Assembly: GCF_001577835.2 (NCBI RefSeq) | Contig: NC_029526.1 | Location: 1,085,510-1,149,509 of the forward strand | Length of the DNA: 64,000 nucleotides | Source of the DNA: Coturnix japonica | Lineage: Eukaryota; Chordata; Aves; Galliformes; Phasianidae | Direction of reading: 5' to 3' | In this document: positions 37,901 to 48,884 of the stretch, one piece after another | Layout of the letters: the number at the start of each line of letters is the position of its first letter | Numbering within the stretch: the stretch's first letter is position 1 | Made by a program: the position numbers and the translations under genes | Notes under the pieces: generated by a model | What the model saw: the letters and a program-made list of their open reading frames with translations, nothing else | Told to the model about the DNA's origin: nothing | Database searches by the model: none

Positions 37901-40900
37901 GGGGAGCAGATTGCTGAGGGTAATGGTAGATTCCCCATCCCTGAGGTGCGGTTGTAGCACTGAGGGATGCAGCTAAGTGATGGGCCTTGCAGATTGGGTT
38001 GATGGATGGTTGGGCTTGATGGCTCTTTCCAACCTAGATGATTCTATAAACAAAAGAGAAGCCTTATTAGACAGAAAGAAACTCAAGAAATCATAACATC
38101 CTGAACTGATGTTCCCCTGCAGGCTGTCAGTGTGAATTCACCTGTGTCTGCTTGTTCTTCACATCTCATGACCCTTCAGGGTCCAATGAGGGATCCTTCA
38201 GGGTCTAATGAGGAACTCTGTGTTCTTGGTCCACCTGACAGTGGGCAGAAATGCATGTTTCAGGTGTGATGTATAACCAGCTGGGAAATCCCTCTAAAAT
38301 GAATAAGCCCCAGATGATGCTGCTGTTCCCTTACAGTGTCAGGGCACGTGGGCAGGCTGGTGTTTGGGGAGCTGAGCGGGCGGCCGTGTGTCTGCATGCA
38401 GGGACGCTTCCACTTCTACGAGGGATACTCCATCAGTACGGTGAGTTCTGAAGATCACTCACACACCAAAGAGGTCTTTACCAAGAGATGAAAGCAATGT
38501 GTGCTTCCATACTGAGCTGTGGCACTGAGCATACAAATAGGTTTCTCCCCACCCCCCTCCCTGCCCCAGAGTGAATTAGAATTAGGAATGCAAAGGGAAA
38601 GGCAGCCAGTTTGTGGATCACTCTGCCACGCTCCTGGAGCAGAGTCATCCATTGTATAAGGCAGATTATTTTCATGGTTTAGCTGAGTCGTTTTAATCAC
38701 GGTTTGAATCTGCAACTACAAAACTATGAGTAATAAAAATAATCTATTTTAATCTTCTTTTGCATTTGTATAGTTTAGGGGGTGTTTTATTCCAATGGCT
38801 GGAATAAGTTGATGTACTTTCCAAGCTCACATATGTGAAAATGCAAGTATTTACACTGTTTGATGTTGTAGGAGTCCCATTTACCATCCTACTTCCTTCC
38901 TGACTCCTACAAGTTGAGCTTTCTCCATTTTATTTCCCCCATTCCCACCAATTCCTTCACTTCAGACAAGGTTGCTGAAGCAAACTAATGTGAATGAACT
39001 GAAATGAAGAAAGCAATCTCTATGCTTCTGCAGGACGCATCGTTGCTGTAAGAAGCTCGTGGTTCAATTAAACTCCGGGTCTGTGTGTATAAGCAGTCCC
39101 TCCAATCATCACAGTGCTTTCATCCCTGCAAGGCCTTGGCAGAGAGGAAAAAATTATCTGTATATTCTGTTAGTGCTGCATTTACTTAACCTTAGTGCAA
39201 CCAGAATAAATGTGGGCTTGAATTTTAATGAAACTCTTCAAATTTAGTTTGTTTTTAATATGCTTAAAAACATTAGAATTATTTAAATGAGGGAGGAATT
39301 TAACATTAGGGGGAATAAAGGTTGGGTTGTCTGCTTGCAGGCTCCCAAAGGCCTTTCTGTGCATAGCACGAGCTGCCCACAATCTCTTGCCTGGAACACC
39401 CAACACCCAAGCTGAGACTGTGGCACTCATTGGTTGTATCTCTTTGGTTGCTGCAGGTCACCTTTCCCATCAGGGTCTTCTTTCTCCTGGGGGTGGAGAT
39501 CTTGATTGTCACCAATGCTGCTGGGGGGCTGAACCCCCACTTCCAGGTGGGGGACATCATGCTCATTAGAGATCACATCAGCATGTTTGGCATGGGAGGG
39601 CAGAACCCGCTGCGTGGACCCAATGACGAAAGGTAAGGCAGCTTCTCCTTTCTACCATGGGCAATGCAAAAATTAATCATTAAAATAATGGTTGTTTGAT
39701 GGAGATTTACTATTACTGCCTTAAAACAGCTCTGTAGAATGGCTTGCATTGGATCCAGATCCAATCCCCTGCCATGGGCAGGGTTACCAACCACTTAAAG
39801 GCTGCCCAGAGCTCTGTCCAGTCTGGGCTTGGGCACCTACACTTGTCAGTGTCAGCACCTCACCACCCTCTCCATGATGGGCTGTTTGCAGGCTCCAGCA
39901 CTGCTCTTGTTCTCATTCATCTCCTTCACACTGATGTCCAAGGTGTTCTATAGCTGATTACATCTTTCCTAGTCCCTAGATGGCTCCTCAACCACAAGTA
40001 CTGAGAGGTCAAGGCTGTACCCAGTTGCCCCAAGGGAAGCAACCAGCTCATTAAACTGGCAGTCTGCTTTGGCACAACATAAAGCCTTTATTATCTTATC
40101 CCAACCATCTATATCCTAAATCCCTCCCATGGCATTGTATGGTGGAAGGCAACCAGCACTGGCAGGGTCATAGCACCAGAGGGAATGTGCCAGATCTCCT
40201 CCTTAGCTTCCAAGTAGTGTTGAAAAGAGTGTAGGGGGTTGGATTTCAGCTTGATTTCAGGTTGGGTATTGGGAATGATTTCTTCTCTGAAGGAGCAGTG
40301 AGGCACTGGTTTCCAGTCAATGGTGCCTTTCAAACCTTCATAGATACTGGTGTGGCTGGAAAAAGAGGCCCAAAAGCAAAGAAGCCACACAGTGGAGTGC
40401 TTGAAGCTCTTTGGACCTGCAGAATCACTTAGGAAAATGGGCAGAAGGTCTGACAAGACTTTGCACGCTGATTCATATGAGTTTCAGCTGAGCAAACTCT
40501 TTCTAAAAGCCAGTCCCGCTCAGCCACCGGGAAGGATTTGTCTAAGCATAGCTGGGAAAATCTGGAGGCAATGAAATGATGTGGAAAAGGAATATAGGCA
40601 AGAATCTGCAGATATGATTTAATAAATTAGAGATTGGCCTGAACGCGTTGCTGGGCATCCTTCAGGAAAGAAGTGATTTTTCGTGCTGATGAATACTTAT
40701 TCCCTCAGACAAGACTGAGAAGCTGTTTGTAACGTTTTAGTGCTTATGAACATAAAATAAGCTGCTACTGCTCTGAACATTCAATAGGAGGAACGTGAAA
40801 GCCACTCGGGAGCTTTAAGAGCCTGAATGAGGGACCTGGCCCAGCGTGCTGAGCTGAGCTGGGGAGTCTCCTTCTGCTGTCCTTGAGCCAGTAGAAGGAT

Positions 40901-42135
40901 TTGCTCAGTTAGGAGCAGGACTGGGTTGGAGTCTTAAGACCCAAAACAAGCAAGAGACCCAGCCTTGAAACATCCATAACACCAAATACAGGAGTTAAAC
41001 CTTCAGACAGACATCGTCTCTGTGTGCAGAGGGTTTTGAGGGATTCGGTCTAGCAGAAGTGCCATGAGGGCAGAAGCTTGTCCTGAAGAGCCTGGCGTCC
41101 CCACCATTCCCCCTTTCTCCACAGGCTGAGCACTGCAGGGCTCTGATGGAAGCAGCTGCTGCAATATCAGCATAGCTGTGCCTCTCTGTGCCTTGCAGGT
41201 TCGGCGTGAGGTTCCCCTGCATGTCTGATGCCTATGACCAAGATCTGCTCAGCCTGGCCATGGAGAGTGCGCAGGAGCTGGGCTTCTTGGGCTTCACCCG
41301 AGATGGGGTGTACTGCATGATGGGGGGTCCCTGCTACGAGACCATCGCAGAGTGCCGCCTGCTGCAGGCCCTGGGAGCAGATGCTGTAGGTGAGATGCAG
41401 GGGCCGGGCTTGTGGGGTTCAACTGGGTGCTTAGCAATGGGTTAAACAACTCGTCCTGCACGAGGCTGACCTTGCTGGGCTTCTAGGATGGATCTGCAGA
41501 ACAGGTCTGTGTGCTTATGGCTGTCTAAGAATGAGGAGCCAAGCAGATCCCATGCCTGGGTGGTTCCACTTCAGTGGGACCCAATCTAAAGTATTGTGCA
41601 TTTCCATGATCTTTAACATTCTGGAGCTCTTTTTGCTGTGCCCTTCTTACAAAGCGCACCTCCGCAAGAGTTCTGGCTGTTTAGGGATGGCAACTGCAGT
41701 ACCTCTCAGATCCCAAAGTCCAACACAGCCCATGTCCTTCAGTGCCACATCCCCACAGCTCTGGGACACCTCCAGGGGTGGGGACTCCTTCTCTCTGGGG
41801 CTCTTTGTGAGCAGTCCTTCCTAATATCCAACCCAAACCTCACCTGGAACAACCTCTTTTCATAGAGCCTTTTTGCTGTGAATCCAGACCAACTCCACTC
41901 ATCCTGCTCCTCTCTCCCCCCAGGTATGAGCACCGTACCAGAGGTGATTGTGGCCCGTCACTGTGGCCTGTGTGTCCTCGGGCTGTCCCTCATCACCAAC
42001 ACAGCAGTGATGAGCTATGGCAGCCAGGAGAAGGCCAGCCACGAGGATGTACTGCGCGTCTCAGCGTGCCAAGCCAAAGCCCTGCAGAAGTTGGTTGTGC
42101 ACCTCATCGGCAAGCTTGGCCCAAACTCCCCCTGA
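34980..42135 (+). CDS. Purine nucleoside phosphorylase (PNP-like), six coding exons
   Basis: The enzyme cleaves purine (deoxy)nucleosides with phosphate to base and (deoxy)ribose-1-phosphate in cytosolic purine salvage. Exons: 34980-35002, 37461-37630, 38337-38440, 39457-39632, 41199-41389 and 41924-42135. All borders are GT/AG and the frame is continuous, giving 291 residues (human PNP 289). Trimeric-PNP active-site residues are present: S37 (CGSGLG), R88/H90/Y92 (QGRFHFY), A120 (TNAAGG), F163, E205, M223-S224 (GMSTVPEV), N247 (SLITN) and H261. E205 and N247 are the residues that favour 6-oxopurines such as inosine and guanosine. Differences from human PNP are C203-Y204 for Ser-Phe and T248 for Lys beside N247. 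Human PNP lies on chromosome 14, not between CMTR2 and CALB2, so this is probably a paralogue kept outside mammals. The first coding exon is only 23 nt and is the least certain part. Confidence 0.93.
36979..37059 (+). repeat. 27-bp tandem repeat, three copies
   Basis: Three copies of a 27-bp unit beginning GGCTGGGTTCCCCATCTCTG start at 36979, 37006 and 37033 and are nearly identical. They lie in PNP-like intron 1 and create chance repeat-peptide frames on both strands. Confidence 0.95.
37905..38049 (+). repeat. CR1 LINE 3' fragment
   Basis: CR1 3' end within PNP-like intron 2. It runs from a GAACTTGTTTGTGGGGAGCA-like start through CACTGAGGGATGCAGCTAAG to TTTCCAACCTAGATGATTCT. Confidence 0.8.
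38172..38213 (+). repeat. 22-bp direct repeat, two copies
   Basis: A CCTTCAGGGTCCAATGAGG-type unit is repeated once with two or three changes, in PNP-like intron 2. Confidence 0.85.
39725..39960 (-). repeat. CR1 LINE fragment (reverse)
   Basis: Reverse CR1 in PNP-like intron 4: TAGAATGGCTTGCATTGGAT, then CCCCTGCCATGGGCAGGG and GCCCAGAGCTCTGTCCAGTC. The far end is diverged and the limit is approximate. Confidence 0.8.
41710..41858 (-). repeat. CR1 LINE fragment (reverse)
   Basis: Reverse CR1 internal/3' text in PNP-like intron 5: CAGTGCCACATCCCCACAGC, ACACCTCCAGGGGTGGGGAC, and CAGTCCTTCCTAATATCCAA near the right end. Confidence 0.8.
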
Positions 42136-43631
42136 CCTCAACCATTTAGCATCCAAATCACAGCATGTGGATGCTAAGATGCGTCAAGAGAGAGCCCTTG
42201 GTGAGAAGATCCCATTCTGGTGTTCCAGTTTGGAACAGATTGTTGGTGTCTCTTTCTGGTTGGAAATGGTCCCACTCTGATGTTGGAGATGGTTGAGCTT
42301 TGTCTCTGTGCTTTAGCTAGGTGGATGCTGAGGTTTGCTTTGAATCTTGCCACAATGATCCCCTTTTTCTAGCCAGCTCCTTGGTTGGCCTGTGGAAAGA
42401 CTGAGCTTTCCATGAAGAAATGGAGCCTAAGACACAGCAGGAGCCACCGTGCTCTCTTTACCAGCATGCAGATGGGCTACAGGGGGAGGGCAACCGTTCC
42501 CTGTATCAATGCATTATTCATTATTCCCCAAAGGTCGGGCTGCAGCTGAGTGTGAAGCAGGAGCTGTAATTACGAGGTGACTTTTTACATCCATTTATCT
42601 TGGAGCTCTGCATTGAGCCCACCGCTGTCACAGCTGAGTGCTCTCCAGTGACGCATGTTGAACCCAGGAACCCAGCTCATCACAGAAAGCTTCCAACCTG
42701 CCTTCCTAAATTGAGTGGATCAATTGCGTGCCAGCACTCCATGCAGGCTTCAGCCCATTGTGACATCCCTTTGGCTTGGGCTGTGGAAGGCTGCTGTGGC
42801 TCAATGGGTTTGTCTGGGTGGGTATTTGGAGCCCCTCTGTGTTGGTGCCAAGGGCTGATGCTGTGGTGGGAGTGATGCAGATGTTGACAGCAGCAGAATC
42901 ATCGGGTGGTTCGAGTTGGGTTAAAGGCTGTTTGTTTGTTTGCACTGAGCAGGGACACCCACAGCTCCATCAGTGCTCAGGGCTCTGTTCACTGACCTTG
43001 GCTGTGTGCAGGGATGGGGCACCACCAGCTCTCAGAGCAGCCAACTTTCCCCTCTCTCTTCTCAGCCCCATCCCGGTCCATGCTTGTTTTGCTACAGGGC
43101 AGAGGGAGGTCGTTTAATATCCCCCTGCCTGGAAAACGGTGCTTCACATTCATCTAATTAATACTTGGTAAATACAAAACCTCTTGAGTGCACGCAGAAG
43201 GCAGCTGTGTGGTTGGCCGTAGCTAAGGCTGGGATTTCAGGTGGCCTCGTTAATTAAGCAGCATCGGGCTGGGCTACAGTGTGCCTCCAAACAGCACATC
43301 TCGGAGAGATGGGGGCCTGGGCTCCTCCTGCACCATCAGCCCTCCCTGAGGGGCAGGTGATGGGCTCCAATGGTGGCTGTATCTCTGCCCATTGACCTGT
43401 ACTTATGACCACTCCAGGTCCCACAGTGCCACATCCCCACAGCAATGGGGCCAAACCTCTGAGCCCCCAAACTCACTCCCCAAAGCCTCATCCCCTCATT
43501 CTCCTTTGCATCCTATGGGCACCAGGGCTGCATCCCTGCCCCGTGCTGAGCATCCCTGTGTTCATCCCATCATTAATTAATCACATCTATCAGCTGAGAG
43601 CTCGGGATGTGAATTATCCTTTTCTACCCCT

Positions 43632-43645
43632 GTAGCCATGGAAAC
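43632..43645 (+). promoter_or_regulatory. RFX X-box-like site upstream of CALB2
   Basis: GTAGCCATGGAAAC fits the X-box GTNRCC-NN-RGYAAC except for one position in the second half-site. It lies about 0.7 kb upstream of the CALB2 transcription start. A chance match is quite possible. Confidence 0.3.
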
Positions 43646-43779
43646 ACTTCCCACCGGACAGCGGTGCCCGAAGCCCCGGGCTGCTGTGTGCTGGGCTGTG
43701 GGGATGGGCCCTGTGCAGGCTGGGGGGGGAGCGGTAATTCTCCTCCTATGGGGGGATGAGGGGTGGGGGGTGGGAAGGT

Positions 43780-44130
43780 GGGACCAGGGCAGGTGATATG
43801 GGCAGGGGGTGACAATGCCTGGAGGGATGCAGTGATACAAGGAAGGGACAAAGTGATGGGAGGACAGGGGTATATGGCAGGGGTCAAAGAGAGGGGTGAC
43901 AGAGGGCAGGGGGGAGTGGGGTGGGATAGAGGACACTGAATAGGAGCAGGTGGCATAGGATGGGGGTAGGAGGGGACTGAAGTAGACATGGGGATGGGGG
44001 TAGATGACAAGGGCAGATGTCACTGAGAAGGGGACGGTGATGGGGTAGGGTTAGGAATCAGGACAGGGCACTGAGCAGGTGACATGGGGCAGGGGAAGGT
44101 GACTTGGGCAGGTGGCGCTGGGTACGAGTC
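43780..44130 (+). repeat. G-rich degenerate minisatellite upstream of CALB2
   Basis: About 350 bp of loosely repeated GGGCAGGTGACA-, GATGGGGGTAG- and AGGGGTGACAG-like units, strongly G-rich on the plus strand, with many G3-G6 runs. It directly abuts the CALB2 CpG island. Confidence 0.7.
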
Positions 44131-44307
44131 CTCAACACAGGGCGGGGAAGGTGACGGTGGGCGCGGGGCTGGGGTGGGTGATGCTGCACCGGGGCAGGCG
44201 GCGCTGGAGCCGGGCAATGACGCGGCGCATCCCTCCGGCCGGCGGTGCGGTGCGGAGCGGTGCCGTGCGGTGCCGCGCTCCCCCTGGCGGCTGCGGGTCG
44301 GGCCGGG

Positions 44308-44314
44308 TATATAA
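44308..44314 (+). promoter_or_regulatory. CALB2: TATA box of CALB2
   Basis: TATATAA is set in a very GC-rich promoter, 45 bp upstream of the start codon. It implies transcription starting near 44,338 and a very short 5' UTR. The surrounding 44,140-44,460 interval is a CpG island. Confidence 0.85.
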
Positions 44315-44352
44315 GCGGGGGGCGGCGGCGGGCGGCGGGCAGCGGCGGGGAG

Positions 44353-47300
44353 ATGGCGGGGCAGCGCGCCCCGCACCTGCACCTGGCGGAGCTGAGCGCA
44401 TCGCAATTCCTCGACGTGTGGAGGCACTTCGACGCCGACGGTCAGTGCAGGGACGGGGTGAGGGGGAGCTTAAAGCGATGCGGGGATGGAGAGAGACGGG
44501 GGGCGTCGAGGGGCTCGATGAGGGTCCCGAAAGTGTCGCCGTGTGGATGGCGTGGAGGTGGCAATGCGGTGATCCGGAGCGCACAGCCAGGACGGGGTGA
44601 TCCGTGAGGGATGGGAAGGGGGAAAAGAAGGAGAAAAGGGGAAAAAGGGAGTGAAGGCAAAAGAAAGGCAAAGTGAAAGAGGGGGAGAAGGGAAAGAAGG
44701 AAAAGAAGAAATAAAAAGGGAAAGCAAAGCAACATTATGAGGCAAAACTAAAAAGCGACAGATGCACAGAGCGAAACGCAGCCCTGCCCGGCACCCTGCA
44801 GCCCCCCGGGGCTCTGTGCCCCCCCCGGGGCTGTAGGGCTCTGAGGAGACCCTGGGGTCTGGCTGGGGATGAGCACGGGCTGTGCTGAGGTCCCAGCGGT
44901 GCCGCTCCGGTGCCGTCGGACCCCCGTCCCCCCCCAGCCCTGCCCTGTAACACCCCGGGGGGTTCATTTCCTTTCTCCCCCCTCATTTCCCCAGGGAATG
45001 GCTACATTGAAGGCAAGGAGCTGGAAAACTTCTTCCAGGAGCTGGAAAGTGCCAGGAAGGGCGCCGGGGTGGTAAGGTCAACACACGGCCCCACGGGTGG
45101 GGAGAACCACTGGGCTGGGATGTGTGTGCTGCTGCACCGGTGGCGTCCAGCCTTAATGAGGAAGCCCTAATTAAAGGCAATGGAGGAGCCGCGGGGCTTC
45201 TGGAAGAGGGGCTGGGGGTAGGAACTGAGGGACGGGTCATCCATCAGCTCCCGATGTCATGCTGGGGTGCTGGTGGCCGTGGCACCTGGGCTATTTGGTG
45301 TCATTTCAGCCAGACATCCTGCATCCCCTGTCCTGGAACATGGGGATGGGATGTTATAGGATGGGATAGGGACATGAATGGGGATGGAGATGGGATGGGA
45401 CAGGGGTGAGGTGGGGGTGGGATAAGATAGAGATGGGATGAGGATGAAGAGGGGGATGGGACAGGGACTGGGATGGGATGGGATAGGATGGAGATGGGAT
45501 GAAGATGGGATGGGGATGTGGGAGTAGGATGGTGATGAGGATGGGACTGTGGATGAGGATGTGGTCAGGGATGGTGATGAGATGGGGTCAGGAATGGGGA
45601 TGGGATGGAGATGGGGATGGGCGTGGGTGTGGGGATTGGATGGGAATGATGATGGAGATGGGATGGGATGAGGACAGGAATGGGAATAGAGACTGGGTTG
45701 GGATAGGGAAATTGTTCCCGACCCCTCTTGCTGCTGGCAGGACTCCAAGAGGGACAGCCTGGGCGACAAGATGAAGGAGTTCATGCACAAGTACGACAAA
45801 AACGCAGATGGCAAAATCGAGATGGCAGAGGTGAGGGATGTGGGAAGAGGACGGGGCTGTGGGGCCGTCGCTGTCCTGTGGGATGACGACTGGTAGAGCT
45901 GAGACATGTGCAGTGCCCCACTGAAACCGGCTGTCCCTGCAGCTGGCCCAGATCCTGCCCACAGAGGAGAACTTCCTACTGTGTTTCCGCCAGCATGTGG
46001 GATCCAGCTCAGAGTTCATGGAGGTGAGGAGGGCGGGCAGTGGGTTTGGGGGCCACTGAGCATCCTGCCTCCATGCTGAGTGCTGGGATGAGCTGGGGCT
46101 GCTGTAGCGGTACCAAAAGCCAGCTGGGATTTGGGGACATGAAGTGATGATGCTTGGCCATCATGCTCTGCTTGTGCGCTGACCCCAGGCTCCAAGCTGG
46201 AGACAACATCTGGAAGCAGGGTTTAGTTGAGGAGGGTAATTAAATACTTAGGGTCTGTTGTAGTGAGGACAGTGGCACCTCAACATGGGTTGGGAAGCAT
46301 CCAGCCCATGGGTGTCCCACCACGGTAGGACCACGGACAGCGGCTGGCATGAGGCAGTGGCTGATGACATGGGTGGGGTGTCCCCATAATGACTTGGGTG
46401 GGAGATGTCCCCCTTCCACTGGGATGCTGTGGAGTCGTCACCAGGATTGGGATCCATGTGGCACCACTCATGGTGACATCCCCCTTGGCAGGCATGGAGG
46501 AGGTACGACACGGATCGCAGTGGCTACATCGAAGCCAACGAGCTGAAGGTGGGCTGCCTGCACGGGGTCATCCCCGTTGTCCCTTCAGGTGACAGCCAGA
46601 GGGACAGTGTGGCTCTGTCCTCATAGGGTTTCTTGTCGGACCTGCTGAAGAAGGCGAACCGGCCGTATGATGAGGCCAAGCTGCAGGAGTACACGCAGAC
46701 CATCGTATGTGGCAGCCAGTGGGGACGTTGGGCTTGGCCCCACATGGCCTTCTGGACTCCCATGGTCCCACAGTGGCAGCAGGAGGGAGGGATGGGGTGA
46801 GGGGTGACCTGGTCCCACTTTTATCCCAACAGCTGCGGATGTTTGACATGAATGGGGACGGGAAACTGGGCCTCTCCGAGATGTCCCGGTAAGGCTACGA
46901 GCAGTGGGGAGGAAGAGGAAACCCCAAAGACAGATACCCACAGGAGGTGTTTAGAGTCAGGTTGCTGCCTGGTTGGCCTCACTAACCTGTATTTATTTTT
47001 TTTTAAGGAAAAAAGGCCAAAAATCTGTATTCTAAAAAGGCTGCTTCCAGGTTCCCATCCATTCTGCCCAGACCCCACTGGGTTCCCATTCCTGGAGGCT
47101 CCCACCCTCTGCCCTGAGGTTCAAACTGACCCTGAAAAAGAATGTGGGGGGCAGGGGGGGGAAAGAGTGATTTTGACCAAATCAGGGTCCCTCCTTACTG
47201 CAGAGACGTGGGTGGGCTGGCAGCATTGGTCACACATTGGCCAATGTGATGTTCTTTGGGAAGCCCGGCTCACTGCTCCCCATCCATCCCTTGTTTTTCA

Positions 47301-48423
47301 GACTGCTGCCTGTGCAAGAAAATTTCCTTCTTAAGTTTCAGGTAAAAAAAGTAATTATTATATTATCATTCCTACCCCCTGCTTGCAACGTGCCTCTTCA
47401 CATCCCCATCTCTCGCTGCCCAGGGGATGAAGCTGTCCTCGGAGGAGTTCAACGCCATTTTTGCTTTCTATGACAAGGTAGGGGGCTGGTGGGAGAGGAG
47501 GACATGGGGAACCCCAATATGAGTAGGGACCTGAGGGCAGGGCGGCTTGGGACAGCCCTGTGTCACTGGGCTGAGGCTGGGGGAGGTCTGGGTGAAGGCT
47601 GGGTTCACACTGGGCACATCTCTGCTCCCTGCATGGGGTTGAGGGGGTTTGGGTGGAGTCTCCATAGGGAGATCTCTTCCCTCCTTGGGGCTGGGAGGGT
47701 TTGGGAAGGGTTGGGGTCTCTTTGGAGAGATGTCTGCTCCCTCCGTGGGACCAAATGGGTTTGGGGAAGGTTCTGGTGAAGACTTCGGAATCTCATAGGG
47801 GACATCTCTGCTCCCTCCATGGGAATGAGAGGGCTCTGGGGAGGTTCTGGTGAAGGTTGGGGTCTCCTTGGGGAGATCTCTTGTTTCCTCTATGGGGCCG
47901 AGAGGATTTGGGATGGGATCTCCTTGTGGAGATCCGTGCTCACTCCATGGGGTTGAGAAGGTTTGGGGAAAGTTCTGGTGAAAGATTTGGGATCTCCCTT
48001 GGGAAGGATCAGGCGAAGGTTGGGATCTCCCTGGGGGAAGGTCAGGGTGAACGTTGTCATTACTTGGGGACGCCTCCTGTTCCCCCTATGGGTTTGGGAG
48101 CCATTGGGTGGGTTCCATTCTCACATCCCATTCCCGCTCACCCTGGTAGGACGGCAGCGGCTTCATTGACGAGCACGAGCTGGACGCCTTGCTGAAAGAC
48201 CTCTACGAGAAGAACAAGAAAGTAAGCAGGGAAGTGCGGGGCAGCACCAAACCTATGGGGTCCGGGTCACCTTGCAACCCATCCACCACCCTAACCCTCC
48301 CCACAGGAGATGAGCATCCAGCAGCTCACCAACTACCGCCGGAGCATCATGAACCTGTCGGACGGCGGCAAGCTGTACCGCAAGGAGCTGGAGGTGGTGC
48401 TGTGCAGCGAACCCCCCCTGTAG
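44353..48423 (+). CDS. CALB2: CALB2, calretinin, 11 coding exons
   Basis: Calretinin is a cytosolic hexa-EF-hand calcium buffer and sensor of neurons, retina and mesothelium. Exons: 44353-44440, 44995-45071, 45741-45830, 45943-46023, 46492-46548, 46627-46704, 46833-46888, 47302-47341, 47424-47477, 48150-48221 and 48307-48423. All have GT/AG borders, and the summed 810 nt encode 269 residues, the expected calretinin length. Canonical 12-residue loops: EF1 27-38 (DADGNGYIEGKE), EF2 74-85, EF3 118-129 (DTDRSGYIEANE), EF4 162-173 (DMNGDGKLGLSE), EF5 206-217 (DKDGSGFIDEHE). The sixth loop, 247-258, starts with Asn and lacks the acidic ligands, as is normal for this protein. The N-terminal LHLAELSASQF and C-terminal LCSEPP are calretinin signatures that separate it from calbindin-D28k. 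Many introns are short and repeat-rich. Position next to CMTR2 matches human 16q22. Confidence 0.98.
44595..44735 (+). repeat. Polypurine tract in CALB2 intron 1
   Basis: About 140 bp almost entirely of A and G, with GGGAAAAGAAGGAGAAAAGG-like text and only a few pyrimidines. Such tracts can form intramolecular triplex DNA. Confidence 0.85.
45340..45715 (+). repeat. GGGATG-type tandem repeat in CALB2 intron 2
   Basis: Roughly 375 bp of imperfect 5- to 6-bp repeats (GGGATG, GGGATGGAGATG, GATGAGGATG). The array ends about 25 bp before the exon 3 acceptor and generates chance Met/Gly-rich frames. Confidence 0.9.
47590..48115 (+). repeat. Degenerate minisatellite in CALB2 intron 9
   Basis: About six or seven imperfect units of roughly 60-85 bp. 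Each combines a GGGGAGATCTCT-type segment, a CTCCCTCCATGGG-type segment and a GGTTTGGGGAAGGTTCTGGT-type segment. It fills most of intron 9 (47478-48149). Confidence 0.8.
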
Positions 48424-48461
48424 GCATCCCCCCTCACCCGGCCCCATGGCGCGGTTTTCCC

Positions 48462-48467
48462 ATTAAA
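48462..48467 (+). terminator. CALB2: CALB2 poly(A) signal ATTAAA
   Basis: ATTAAA lies 39 bp after the stop codon, followed by TGTGATGTTTGTTTGTTCTT, a GT-rich downstream element. An AATAAA at about 48662 could be an alternative distal signal. Confidence 0.75.
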
Positions 48468-48884
48468 ATCCCCGCTTTGGGTGTGATGTTTGTTTGTTCT
48501 TTCTGATCCCCTCCGCCCAGTTGGTTTTTGGTTGGTTCTGTTTCTGGTATCCGGGTGTTATTTGGAGCTGGGAGCGCTTTGTGGGTTTTCTTGCTCATGA
48601 GTTATTGACTTCTATCTATTTATTTGGTTTTAATCCGTTTACCAAAGAAGAGTTAATTGCAAATAAAGCCGCCAGGCCGCCTCGATGGGGCAAAACCAAT
48701 AGATTTAGAGCAAAAAGAAAAGGAAAATAAGTTGGAAATAAGAGAAAAAATATGGTGATGCACCATTGGAGGCGTTTTTGTCTCTATTTTTTGTTCTTCT
48801 GTGATGTTTTTTTGGGGGGGAAAGTTGGGGGTTTCTGCGCCTGCTGGAGCAGGGCGGGATGTCAACCCTATGGGGAGCCCAGTA

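Larger units (their letters stand above)
42136..44300. other. PNP-like 3' flank and CALB2 upstream region
   Basis: No further exon is seen. The left part should include the PNP-like 3' UTR, but no canonical AATAAA was found near the stop. A near-consensus RFX X-box is at 43632-43645, and a G-rich degenerate array at 43780-44130 leads into the CALB2 CpG island. A very short CR1-like stretch, too weak to call, is near 43.42 kb. Confidence 0.6.

Noticed and set aside
43415-43465. Possible CR1 sliver (CAGTGCCACATCCCCACAGC-like text)
   Set aside because: It is too short and isolated to call with confidence.
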